Program-made: the position numbers and the translations under genes
Shown here: positions 1-6,681 of the stretch, one piece after another
Layout of the letters: each line of letters begins with the position of its first letter
How positions within the stretch are numbered: the stretch's first letter is position 1
Assembly: GCA_003500135.1 (NCBI GenBank)
Contig: DNTA01000105.1
Location: 1-8,551 of the forward strand
Length of the DNA stretch: 8,551 bases
Origin: Cytophagales bacterium
GTDB lineage: Bacteria; Bacteroidota; Bacteroidia; Cytophagales; Cyclobacteriaceae
Reading direction: 5' to 3'
The notes under the pieces: model-generated
What the model was told of the DNA's origin: nothing
Database searches by the model: none
What the model saw: the letters and a program-made list of their open reading frames with translations, nothing else

Positions 1-99
1 AAGTGTATTTTCATGCTCTATTTAATTTTAAAATAATAGTGAAATAGATGTTATCTACACCTATTGAAAACAATTTTAATTGCAAATAGTGTTAATAGC

Positions 100-462
100 A
101 TGAACTATCTTGAAATCGCCCTTAAAATAATCGTTGCTTTAAGTATCATAAACGTCTGGTTACTCAGGTTTGGCAAATCAACTCCGTTTCGGGGTGGCAA
201 CGCCAAAAATATGAAAGAAGAATTCGCTGAATACGGACTTCCCGCTTGGTTCATGGCGGTTATCGGTACAATCAAAGTACTGTTATCGATTGCCCTGCTC
301 ATTTCAATAAGGATACCGGAAGCAGAAAATATAGCGGCATTAGGTTTGGCAATATTAATGCTCGGAGCGCTGGGCATGCATGTAAAAATTGGCGACCCGT
401 TCAAAAAATCCATTCCGGCCATTACATTTCTAATCTTATCACTAGCCATATTTTTTATCTAA
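100..462 (+). CDS. DoxX-like small integral membrane protein
   Basis: The 120-residue product is almost entirely hydrophobic, with four predicted membrane helices at about residues 4-23, 49-69, 76-95 and 102-120. Between helices 1 and 2 lies a polar loop with the pattern FGKSTPFRGGNAKNMKEEF followed by YGLP, which I recognise as typical of the DoxX/DoxX-like family. Members are inner-membrane proteins of about 110-150 residues; some are linked to quinone or thiol redox chemistry, but most have no proven function. I place the start at the ATG at 100. A TTG at 64 would add 12 polar residues in front of helix 1 and looks unlikely. No Shine-Dalgarno or convincing -7 box is visible, and upstream sequence is limited by the window edge. 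It is followed by 139 bp of AT-rich DNA without a clear terminator. The family call is fairly sure; the function is unknown. Confidence 0.75.
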   Translation: MNYLEIALKIIVALSIINVWLLRFGKSTPFRGGNAKNMKEEFAEYGLPAWFMAVIGTIKVLLSIALLISIRIPEAENIAALGLAILMLGALGMHVKIGDPFKKSIPAITFLILSLAIFFI

Positions 463-533
463 ATCATCCTCTTTATTTCACTTAAGTTCAACTATGCATC
501 AATAACGAGGCTTATTAAAGGTTATCTACTATA

Positions 534-565
534 TTGTCTGTAATCAAAGTAGTTCTCTATATTTG
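534..565 (+). promoter_or_regulatory. Bacteroidota-type promoter for the EHP-repeat lipoprotein gene
   Basis: A TATATTTG at 558-565 matches the Bacteroidota -7 consensus TAnnTTTG in full. A TTG at 534-536 lies 21 bp upstream, within the usual range for the -33 element. Transcription would start near 571-573, giving a leader of about 30 nt before the ATG at 602. The box also argues against the earlier in-frame TTG at 563, which lies inside it. Assignment is by consensus only. Confidence 0.6.
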
Positions 566-601
566 TCAATTATAAATTTATTTAACCTAAACGTATTTAC
601 T

Positions 602-874
602 ATGATTGCACTAATCAGAAAATTAAAATCTATCGCCATCGCGATGGTAGCATTGTCAGTTTTTGTGATGTTTACTATTAGTTCGTGTGGCTCCAAAAAA
701 CAGGATACCACCAGTGAGGAATCAGCAACAGAGCAAGTTGAAGAATCTACAAGTGATGAGCATCCAGGCGGAGAACATCCTTCATCGGAAGGAGAGGAGC
801 ATCCTTCAGATAGCGCCGCAATGGAATCCGAGCATCCCTCATCTGATGATAACGGCAGTGAACATCCTAATTAA
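602..874 (+). CDS. Small acidic lipoprotein with five Glu-His-Pro repeats
   Basis: The 90-residue product has a basic N-terminus (RKLK), a hydrophobic stretch at about residues 11-26 and a lipobox ending ISSC, so Cys29 should be the acylated first residue of the mature protein. The remaining 61 residues are low-complexity, rich in Ser, Glu and Asp, and contain the triplet EHP five times (about residues 53-55, 58-60, 66-68, 77-79 and 87-89, the last just before the C-terminus). The five EHP copies use mixed synonymous codons (GAG/GAA, CCA/CCT/CCC), so they are not a fresh DNA slippage product. Regularly spaced His beside acidic residues could bind divalent metal, but this is inference. No known domain is seen. 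The residues after Cys are GSKK, not the acidic surface-export signal described for some Bacteroidota lipoproteins. The ATG at 602 is chosen because the promoter overlaps any earlier start. The gene converges on the transglutaminase gene with a 7-bp gap. Confidence 0.75.
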   Translation: MIALIRKLKSIAIAMVALSVFVMFTISSCGSKKQDTTSEESATEQVEESTSDEHPGGEHPSSEGEEHPSDSAAMESEHPSSDDNGSEHPN

Positions 875-881
875 CTGATAA

Positions 882-2243
882 TCAAGCATCAATAGTGTTT
901 CTTTTAAAGGTAAACTTGATATTTGCTAAATCAGGTTTACCTTTTACTTCAAGTACCGGATACGCCAGAAAGTTGATGGCGCCTGATTGCGGCATGATAT
1001 CCGGTTCAATGTCGCGGCCCCTGCTAAATTCAATGCGGTTTGCCGGGTGATGTCCGAAATAATAAGTGGCCAAAGCGGTATACTTATCCGCCTCACTAAT
1101 ATCTACAGGCCACCATTTTCCTTCTGCATAAAATTCTGCCCAGCAGTGATAGCCGTTTACGCCACCTTCATCACGGGCGGAAGGTATGGCGGCCCCGACC
1201 GCAAATCTTGCCGGAATGCCCGCCGATCGTGCCAGGGAGATAAATAAGGAATGGAACTCCGTGCAGTTGCCCGATTTTGAATCGCAGGCAAAATTGGCAT
1301 CCCCGGTGCCATAAGCGCCCTGTTTGGCATATCGGACATTATCGATGACGTAATCGTACAGTGCTCGTGCCTTGGTTAAATCGCTATTGGCATTTCGTTC
1401 TTCTATTACGTTTCCGGCGATAATCCCAAATCGATCACCAATCGGTATTAACTCAGTACCTTCAAGGTATTGACCCAGGTTGATATTTTCTTCCTTATAG
1501 GGCGATTTTTCCAGTCTTTTTACTTTGTAGTTGATATTTACCTTTTGGCCGCTGTGTTCGGGAGATAATCGGAGATAAAGAATTTTGTTGCCATATTTTT
1601 CGTCGCTTATCATCTTTTGCTCTCCCGGCGCTTGTATGGATATGAGTTCTACCGATTGAAAATCGTCACTTTGAGCAATGGGCACCCACATTTTTGCCGG
1701 TCCGTTCATTTCGGGCAAGGTTGCTGCATAGGTAAATTCAAACTGATCCTGACCTTCGACCACGCCGAGCAGTTCGTTGGAAGCCTGCGCCACTGGAACG
1801 GTATACCAGGTTTTGTCTTTGGCTTGTTTCCAGGTATAGTAGGGCTTGCCATTGAGCTTGTGAAGGTCGGTGCGTGTAACCTCCATATTTTCTTTTGTGC
1901 CTTTCAAAAAGAAATCCACATCGTACACATCACCTTCTGCCGTGGCCAGGTCGACGCAGGCAAAAAAAGTATTGGGGCCTAATACAGAGAGGTACTCGGT
2001 ATGAACACGTACGAGCTTAAGCTTAAAGTCGCTGGTATCATTGCTAAAGTGAAAATAGCCATTACCTTCTTTTGTTTCGGCTTCGATATGGGTTCGGATA
2101 CCTCGTTCCACATCTTCTATGGTTGCTTTTTGAACGTTTTCGGATGTATCACTTTGGTTTCCCTTTTTAGTAGGTTGACAAGAAGTAAATCCAAGAACTG
2201 CTAGTAGTAAACCCCAAAAAAGAATTCTATATAAATCAGGCAT
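882..2243 (-). CDS. Transglutaminase-like lipoprotein
   Basis: The 453-residue protein begins with a hydrophobic signal peptide and a lipobox ending FTSC, so Cys22 should carry lipid and the protein should sit in the envelope. Residues 290-385 form a transglutaminase-like (cysteine protease fold) core: Cys327 in GNCTEFHSLF, His366 in GYHCWAEFY and Asp381 in WWPVDIS give the expected Cys-His-Asp triad. GIPARFAVG between Cys and His is also typical of bacterial transglutaminase-like proteins. Two regions precede it: residues 40-150, a compact segment with VDFFLKG and LNGKPYYTWK that may be a separate secreted domain, and residues 160-260, a probable beta-sandwich often found before this core. 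Family members act as peptidases, amidases or cross-linking enzymes; the substrate here is unknown. ATG 2241-2243 is chosen because the signal peptide starts there and a TATATTTG promoter lies just upstream. The gene is divergent from the amidotransferase gene and looks monocistronic. Confidence 0.85.
   Translation of the reverse strand: MPDLYRILFWGLLLAVLGFTSCQPTKKGNQSDTSENVQKATIEDVERGIRTHIEAETKEGNGYFHFSNDTSDFKLKLVRVHTEYLSVLGPNTFFACVDLATAEGDVYDVDFFLKGTKENMEVTRTDLHKLNGKPYYTWKQAKDKTWYTVPVAQASNELLGVVEGQDQFEFTYAATLPEMNGPAKMWVPIAQSDDFQSVELISIQAPGEQKMISDEKYGNKILYLRLSPEHSGQKVNINYKVKRLEKSPYKEENINLGQYLEGTELIPIGDRFGIIAGNVIEERNANSDLTKARALYDYVIDNVRYAKQGAYGTGDANFACDSKSGNCTEFHSLFISLARSAGIPARFAVGAAIPSARDEGGVNGYHCWAEFYAEGKWWPVDISEADKYTALATYYFGHHPANRIEFSRGRDIEPDIMPQSGAINFLAYPVLEVKGKPDLANIKFTFKRNTIDA
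906..945 (+). terminator. Hairpin terminator of the EHP lipoprotein gene, inside the opposing CDS
   Basis: Bases 906-920 pair with 930-944 in a 15-bp stem with a 9-nt loop, ending in a short T run (942-945). The single imperfect pair (916/934) is a tolerated U-G wobble in plus-strand RNA but a C/A mismatch in minus-strand RNA, so the fold is better on the plus strand. It lies 31 bp past the lipoprotein stop and within the last codons of the minus-strand transglutaminase gene. The stem is AT-rich and the T tract short, so efficiency is uncertain. Confidence 0.5.
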
Positions 2244-2264
2244 TGTTCATTTTTTCAATTTTAA

Positions 2265-2293
2265 CAAATATAACGATTCGTGGCACATTCAAA
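2265..2293 (-). promoter_or_regulatory. Bacteroidota-type promoter for the transglutaminase lipoprotein gene
   Basis: Read on the minus strand, 2272-2265 is TATATTTG, a full match to TAnnTTTG, and 2293-2290 is TTTG, 17 bp upstream as a -33 element. A start near 2258 would leave a leader of about 15 nt before the ATG at 2243. The -7 octamer is identical to the one before the EHP lipoprotein gene. Confidence 0.6.
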
Positions 2294-2375
2294 CGTAGGT
2301 TGAAGTAAGACTTGAATTCCGTAATTATAAAAATATGATTATTTTAAGCATTTCTAAATTACTTATTAAGATCGA

Positions 2376-3107
2376 ATGAAACCCTTTCTCATACTACAAT
2401 TACGCGAAATGGATAAAGCGGCCGACCGGGAGTTTGAGGCTTTTCTCAGATATGGAGGACTTGCGGAGTCAGAAGTACACCGGATCAGGATGGAAAAGGA
2501 AAGCTTTGCCAACCTGGATCTCAGCAATTATTCGGGCGTCATTGTAGGAGGGGGGCCAAGCAACGTCAGCGATCATGAGACCGAAAAACCGGAATACCAG
2601 CAACGATTCGAAAAGGAACTCAATGCACTGTATGAGCAGATATTTCAAAATGACATCCCCTACATGGGCAGCTGCTATGGCCTGGGTTCTATGATGAAAT
2701 ATAAAGGTGGTGTGGTATCAAGGGAAAAATACTCGGAACCGGTGGGTACGGTAGAAGTGCTGCTGAACGAAGCGGGCAAGGAAGACGATTTACTGCGAGG
2801 ATTACCGGAAAAATTCATGGCTTTTTGCGGACATAAAGAAGCCTGCCAGATGGTGCCCGGCGAAGGGGTGCTGTTGGGAAGTTCAGAAACCTGTCCCGTT
2901 CAGGTAGTCAGGTTTGGGCAAAACATTTATGCCGTTCAGTTCCACTGCGAGCTCGATGCTGAAGGCCTGGCGGAAAGAATTCGGTATTACAAACACCATG
3001 GCTACTTTAAGCCGGATGAAGCCGATATTCTGATTGACCGCACAAAGGATAAAGTAGCCGAAGTACCCCATTTGATTTTAAAACGATTTGTGGAGCGGTA
3101 TAGATAA
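2376..3107 (+). CDS. Stand-alone class I glutamine amidotransferase (GATase1)
   Basis: The 243-residue protein is a single class I glutamine amidotransferase domain, the fold that hydrolyses glutamine to ammonia in GMP synthase, anthranilate synthase and relatives. Visible landmarks are the GVIVGGGPSNVSD segment (about 54-66), the nucleophile elbow GSCYGLG with Cys100, and QFHCE with His190 and Glu192 completing the triad. Both motifs depart from the common forms GxCxGxQ and QFHPE: the Gln is Ser and the Pro is Cys. The length and the lack of an ATP-pyrophosphatase domain show it is not full GMP synthase. It belongs with the stand-alone GMP synthase-like amidotransferases, some of which act on peptides or gamma-glutamyl compounds rather than nucleotides. 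There is no signal peptide, so it is cytoplasmic. ATG 2376 gives the expected first strand (KPFLILQLRE). No partner synthetase is adjacent; the physiological reaction is unknown. Confidence 0.85.
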   Translation: MKPFLILQLREMDKAADREFEAFLRYGGLAESEVHRIRMEKESFANLDLSNYSGVIVGGGPSNVSDHETEKPEYQQRFEKELNALYEQIFQNDIPYMGSCYGLGSMMKYKGGVVSREKYSEPVGTVEVLLNEAGKEDDLLRGLPEKFMAFCGHKEACQMVPGEGVLLGSSETCPVQVVRFGQNIYAVQFHCELDAEGLAERIRYYKHHGYFKPDEADILIDRTKDKVAEVPHLILKRFVERYR

Positions 3108-3141
3108 GAATGCAAGACACCAGCTTTCGCTTACTTATTTA

Positions 3142-3681
3142 TTAAAAGCGCCGGGCAATACCAATTCCCAGGCTCCATGTATCATACACATTGATTTTGG
3201 CATCGTAGGTCAGGCTTAGAGGTATTTCCCATTGGTCGGAGATTTCAATGTTTCGCTCAAGTCCAATCCTGATGAGGCCAAAGCTCTCTTTCTCTTCCAA
3301 CTCAATACCTCCACCTACAAAAACAGTCCAATATTCAACGGGTTTAAATCCTGCCACTGCAACAACACTCAAAGGATTGGAGCGTTCAATAACACTTTCA
3401 TCAAGAATCTTCTTAATTTCAAAGGTCTGCAATACCAAATCGGTATGAATCCCAATGATCCAGCGGCTTGTTAGTTCAAAGTTATAATCCAGCAGAAATG
3501 AAGGTTCGGTGATCCATTTGCGATCCCCATCCTGGATGCCCTGACTGATATGGGCATGCGCGATGGATATTCCTATTGAGTGCCTGGCACTTTTTTCGTT
3601 TTCCATAGGTTCCTGAGCTGAGATCTTTGAAGTATGAATAAGCATTAATAGAATCGCGATAATCGTTTTGCTAGCTTTCAT
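3142..3681 (-). CDS. Secreted protein, probable small outer-membrane beta-barrel
   Basis: The 179-residue product starts with a signal peptide (MKASKT, then a hydrophobic stretch to residue 18) and a probable signal peptidase I site after ISAQ (about residue 23). The mature 156 residues alternate hydrophobic and polar residues in many short strands, such as HSIGISIAHAHIS, WIIGIHTDLVLQT, SVVAVAGF, WTVFVGGGIEL, FGLIRIGLER and WSLGIGIARRF. It ends in an aromatic residue, Phe, as is usual for outer-membrane barrels recognised by the BAM machinery. About eight to ten strands could fit. I do not recognise a named family and assign no function. It converges on the amidotransferase gene with a 34-bp gap that holds only a weak 5-bp stem. 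No -7 box matching TAnnTTTG was found upstream of its ATG at 3681. Confidence 0.6.
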   Translation of the reverse strand: MKASKTIIAILLMLIHTSKISAQEPMENEKSARHSIGISIAHAHISQGIQDGDRKWITEPSFLLDYNFELTSRWIIGIHTDLVLQTFEIKKILDESVIERSNPLSVVAVAGFKPVEYWTVFVGGGIELEEKESFGLIRIGLERNIEISDQWEIPLSLTYDAKINVYDTWSLGIGIARRF

Positions 3682-4002
3682 TTTGTCAGATAATTTATTA
3701 CGCTTATTTCGATTGATTGCTAAATGGCTTTTAAATTAAGCTGGTAAAAAGCTGATTTTGGCCTTTGCTTACCCTTATGCAAAATCAATTTGAGGTTCTA
3801 CGATTAGATTGAAAGCCGGGTCATTTACATCCGCTATTTTCTCGAGTTCTATTCCAGAGGTAGGAAAAAAAGCCTCCTACGGTTGTGTTTGGCAAAAAGT
3901 ACATATCCGGCTAAAAAGGAGATGTCTCTGATATCTATCTACTATCAAAATAGACAAAGAAGTCCCGGCAATTCTGAACTTTGCCGGGACATATTTTAAC
4001 CA
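3682..4002. other. Non-coding interval between the beta-barrel gene and the sulfatase terminator
   Basis: These 321 bp are AT-rich and contain no credible gene: the open frames are very short (one is 11 codons) without signals. The right end holds the sulfatase terminator. A 6-bp inverted repeat, GTAGGA at 3860-3865 and TCCTAC at 3875-3880 around an A-rich 9-nt loop, could form a weak hairpin but has no T tract after it on the plus strand. The left end must hold the promoter of the beta-barrel gene, but no consensus box is visible. Confidence 0.4.
3950..3990 (-). terminator. Rho-independent terminator of the HAD-sulfatase unit
   Basis: GTCCCGGCAA at 3962-3971 and TTGCCGGGAC at 3981-3990 form a perfect 10-bp GC-rich stem with a 9-nt loop. 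It starts 12 bp after the sulfatase stop codon on the minus strand. Read on that strand, the hairpin is followed by a T-rich tract (TTCTTTGTCTATTTT). The plus-strand side also has ATATTTT after the stem, so it could work both ways, but no plus-strand gene reads into it. Confidence 0.85.
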
Positions 4003-5574
4003 TTAGTTACTACCGATTGTCTTTAATTGTTCTTCTATGCTACTTAAATTAAAGGAACCAGGCTTTTGGCTTGGAGGATATTCCTTCATTGTCTGTAAAA
4101 ACTTAGCCGCAAGTTGCTGAACCGGTACGATCACAAACACTCTATCCAGTAACCAATCGTAATAGACGTTAGAATTATGTTGCGCCTTTTCAAAAGGATC
4201 TCTTCGGAGGTTGAATATTAGCGGTACCCGTAGCTCGGTAAACGGTTCTATCCACACACCAAATGCTTCACCCCGATTTTCAAGAAAAACAATCTTCCAG
4301 TCATCGTATCGGGCGGCAACAATCTGGCCGTCATCATTTACGTACCAAAACTCTTTTCTCGGCGATTTATCAGTTTTGCCACTGAGATAATCCGTCAGAT
4401 CATACCCATCTATATAGTTACGATACTTGCGACCGTTAAGGGTAATTCCTTCTCTTAATTTCTCCTTAATATCTGGTGCACCTGCGATAGAGGCAAATGT
4501 AGGAAGCCAATCCTCATGAGATACGATTCCATTAAGCGTGACATTTTTTTGAAATTGCCCGGGCCATCTAACAAAAGCGGGCACGCGATAGGCACCTTCC
4601 CAATTCGAGTTTTTTTCACTTCGGAAAGGTGTTGTTCCGGCATCGGGCCAGGTATTGTAGTGGGGTCCATTGTCGGTTGAGTACATTACGACGGTATTAT
4701 CAGCAATTCCGAGCTCATCAAGCAGGTCGAGCAGCTCGCCTACATGCATGTCGTGTTCCACCATTCCGTCATGATATTCATTGCCGCTCGGTCCTGAAAG
4801 TCCGGTATGCTCGTCTTTAACATGTGTGCGAAAATGCATACGTGTGCCATTCCACCAAACGAAAAAAGGCTTATCTGCCTCGTGTTGCCTTTTAATAAAA
4901 GCTTTCGCCGCCTCTACGGTTTCATCATCGATGGATTCCATTCGCTTTTTACTTAACGGACCAGTATCTTCGATTCTTTGCGTACCATCTTCATTAGCCC
5001 ATGAATGGATAACTCCACGCGGTCCAAACTGCTCTTCAAATGTTTTTCCATTGGCCAGAACCATATCGTTTGGGTAATCTCTGTGCTCGGGTTCTTCTTC
5101 GGCATTTAAATGATAGAGATTGCCAAGAAATTCATCAAACCCATGATTTGTGGGAAGGTGCTCATCGAGGTCTCCCTGGTGATTCTTGCCAAACTGTCCG
5201 GTGGCGTACCCCTGACTTTTCAGTACGGTAGCCATGGTAACATCGGTATTCTGCCAGCCCTGAGCAGCACCGGGAAGACCAACTTTTGTCATTCCTGTGC
5301 GCACCGGTACATTTCCTCCAATGAAGGCCGCGCGTCCGGCTGTACAACTCTGTTGAGCATAGTAATCGGTAAATGCCACCCCTTCGTTTGCAATTCGGTC
5401 AATATTTGGTGTTTGATACCCCATCATTCCCCGATTATTATGACTTATGTTCCATGTGCCAATGTCATCGCCCCAGATCACCAGGATGTTGGGTTTTTCC
5501 TTGCCCTGGGAAAAAGTACTGCCATAGCATAGCAAAATCGCCAGCGTAAATAAACTAATGAATTTCCATTTCAT
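4003..5574 (-). CDS. Secreted type I (formylglycine) arylsulfatase
   Basis: The 523-residue protein is a complete alkaline-phosphatase-superfamily sulfatase that hydrolyses sulfate esters outside the cytoplasm. A signal peptide covers about residues 1-23 (cleavage near TFSQ). In order: PNILVIWGDD with metal-binding Asp36 and Asp37; CTAGR at 77-81, where Cys77 is the residue oxidised to formylglycine; the GKNHQGD segment (Lys130, His132) in place of the common GKWHLG; NGTRMHFRTH with His247; STDNGPH with Asp301 and Asn302 as metal ligands; and SEKNSNWEGAYRVP with Lys321. CxAxR is an accepted variant of the CxPxR maturation signal used by formylglycine-generating enzyme or the radical-SAM anSME; neither maturase gene is in this window. 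The substrate (polysaccharide, steroid or aryl sulfate) cannot be told from sequence. It is the second gene of a minus-strand unit, 42 bp after the HAD lipoprotein gene, and is followed by a clear terminator. Confidence 0.93.
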   Translation of the reverse strand: MKWKFISLFTLAILLCYGSTFSQGKEKPNILVIWGDDIGTWNISHNNRGMMGYQTPNIDRIANEGVAFTDYYAQQSCTAGRAAFIGGNVPVRTGMTKVGLPGAAQGWQNTDVTMATVLKSQGYATGQFGKNHQGDLDEHLPTNHGFDEFLGNLYHLNAEEEPEHRDYPNDMVLANGKTFEEQFGPRGVIHSWANEDGTQRIEDTGPLSKKRMESIDDETVEAAKAFIKRQHEADKPFFVWWNGTRMHFRTHVKDEHTGLSGPSGNEYHDGMVEHDMHVGELLDLLDELGIADNTVVMYSTDNGPHYNTWPDAGTTPFRSEKNSNWEGAYRVPAFVRWPGQFQKNVTLNGIVSHEDWLPTFASIAGAPDIKEKLREGITLNGRKYRNYIDGYDLTDYLSGKTDKSPRKEFWYVNDDGQIVAARYDDWKIVFLENRGEAFGVWIEPFTELRVPLIFNLRRDPFEKAQHNSNVYYDWLLDRVFVIVPVQQLAAKFLQTMKEYPPSQKPGSFNLSSIEEQLKTIGSN

Positions 5575-5616
5575 GATTTTAGATTTTGGTTGGAAAAATT
5601 TTATTTATCTTTTCTA

Positions 5617-6681
5617 TTATTGTATCAATTCAAAAGGAAAGATCACCTTCCAGTCTTGTTTCATATCGGCTATTACCCAGCCTTTTTGACGGGCCTCATC
5701 TAAACCTTTGTCAAATTTGCCGATATGAGAATTTCGATCATAGGCCCATTCTCTTACCGAATCCGTATGATGAACATATAGCTTAAAACTTTTTAACTCA
5801 TTTGAATCGGCCCATCTCAGCATCTGCAGATCGCCATCGGAGTTGCCGGCAGCAAAAACCGGCTTGCGCCCGATGTATTTCTGAATTCCCTCCGGCTTTC
5901 CTTCCTTATCGTCAATAAAATCCATTTCCGGCAACTTCCTGACCACAGGATTGCCTTCGTTATAATCGTATTTCACTTTTCCGCTGCTCCCCACGATCTG
6001 ATCCTTCGGAATACCGTAGACATCTTCAGCCCAGGGGCGCATAAAATCGATCCCGCCCCCCGAAACAATAAAAGTCTTGAAGTCATTGGCCCGGAGGTAC
6101 TCCAACAATTCCAGCATGGGTTGAAATACCAGTTCAGTATATTTTTTGTCCTTTAACGGATGACGCGCCGAGGATATCCAGTCGTGAACAATCGTCCCAA
6201 ATTCCTTTTCTGTCATACCGGCATGGGTTGTCATGATTATTTTCATGATGCCCTTCATTCCCTGTTGGGAAAGTGAAGCCATATCATTTTCGAGAATAGC
6301 TTTATAGGGCTGTTCTCTTTTCCACTCAGGATGATCTGTTGCCATGGCCTTTACGCGGTCAATTGCAAAAAAAAGTTGAAAATAGATGGGTTGCTCTGAC
6401 CATAAGGTGCCATCATTGTCAAAAGTGGCAATCCGGTCGGCTATTTCGATGAAATCGGGATTTGAAGTATCGGTAACTTCATCTACATAAGAGATAATAG
6501 CTTGCTTTGTCTCACTTTCGTTCCAGGAGGGGAGTGGGTCACTTTTCTTTTCGTCCGGCAAAGTATATGCCTCCGACTCTTTCTTTTCTTTATCAACAGA
6601 ACAAGAAATAAAAAGACAGGTTGTACACAGAGCACAGGTAAAGGCATAAAAGAATAGAGATTTCTTAAAATGTATTTTCAT
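5617..6681 (-). CDS. HAD-family hydrolase lipoprotein, phosphatase-like
   Basis: The 354-residue protein carries the haloacid dehalogenase (HAD) phosphatase motifs: motif I FDNDGTLW with nucleophile Asp88 and Asp90, motif II FIVSGGG with Ser207, a motif III Lys probably in the 260-270 region (Lys262 or Lys268), and motif IV AAGNSDGDLQML with Asp282 and Asp284. The long insert between motifs I and II (about residues 100-185, including HPEWK and THAGMT) forms a cap domain. The N-terminus is a signal peptide ending in the lipobox LFISC, so Cys27 should be lipidated and the enzyme should act in the envelope, unlike most HAD enzymes, which are cytoplasmic. I start at ATG 6681, where the signal peptide begins; an upstream start would bury it under 30 extra residues. 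Phosphomonoester hydrolysis is the likely reaction; the substrate is unknown. It is first in the unit with the sulfatase, suggesting removal of phosphate and sulfate from the same or related organic compounds. No TAnnTTTG box was found upstream. Confidence 0.85.
   Translation of the reverse strand: MKIHFKKSLFFYAFTCALCTTCLFISCSVDKEKKESEAYTLPDEKKSDPLPSWNESETKQAIISYVDEVTDTSNPDFIEIADRIATFDNDGTLWSEQPIYFQLFFAIDRVKAMATDHPEWKREQPYKAILENDMASLSQQGMKGIMKIIMTTHAGMTEKEFGTIVHDWISSARHPLKDKKYTELVFQPMLELLEYLRANDFKTFIVSGGGIDFMRPWAEDVYGIPKDQIVGSSGKVKYDYNEGNPVVRKLPEMDFIDDKEGKPEGIQKYIGRKPVFAAGNSDGDLQMLRWADSNELKSFKLYVHHTDSVREWAYDRNSHIGKFDKGLDEARQKGWVIADMKQDWKVIFPFELIQ

Noticed and set aside
64..99. TTG start giving the DoxX-like protein 12 more residues
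   Set aside because: The extension is not conserved-looking, and the ATG at 100 places the first helix directly at the N-terminus as in the family.
1617..1982. 121-codon plus-strand open frame inside the transglutaminase gene
   Set aside because: Antisense shadow; the minus-strand gene has clear lipobox and catalytic motifs.
3108..3150. Possible bidirectional terminator between the amidotransferase and beta-barrel genes
   Set aside because: Only a 5-bp stem (CGCTT 3128-3132, AAGCG 3146-3150) with a 13-nt loop and no T tract in the right place.
5110..5532. 140-codon plus-strand open frame inside the sulfatase gene
   Set aside because: It is the antisense shadow of a well-supported sulfatase CDS.
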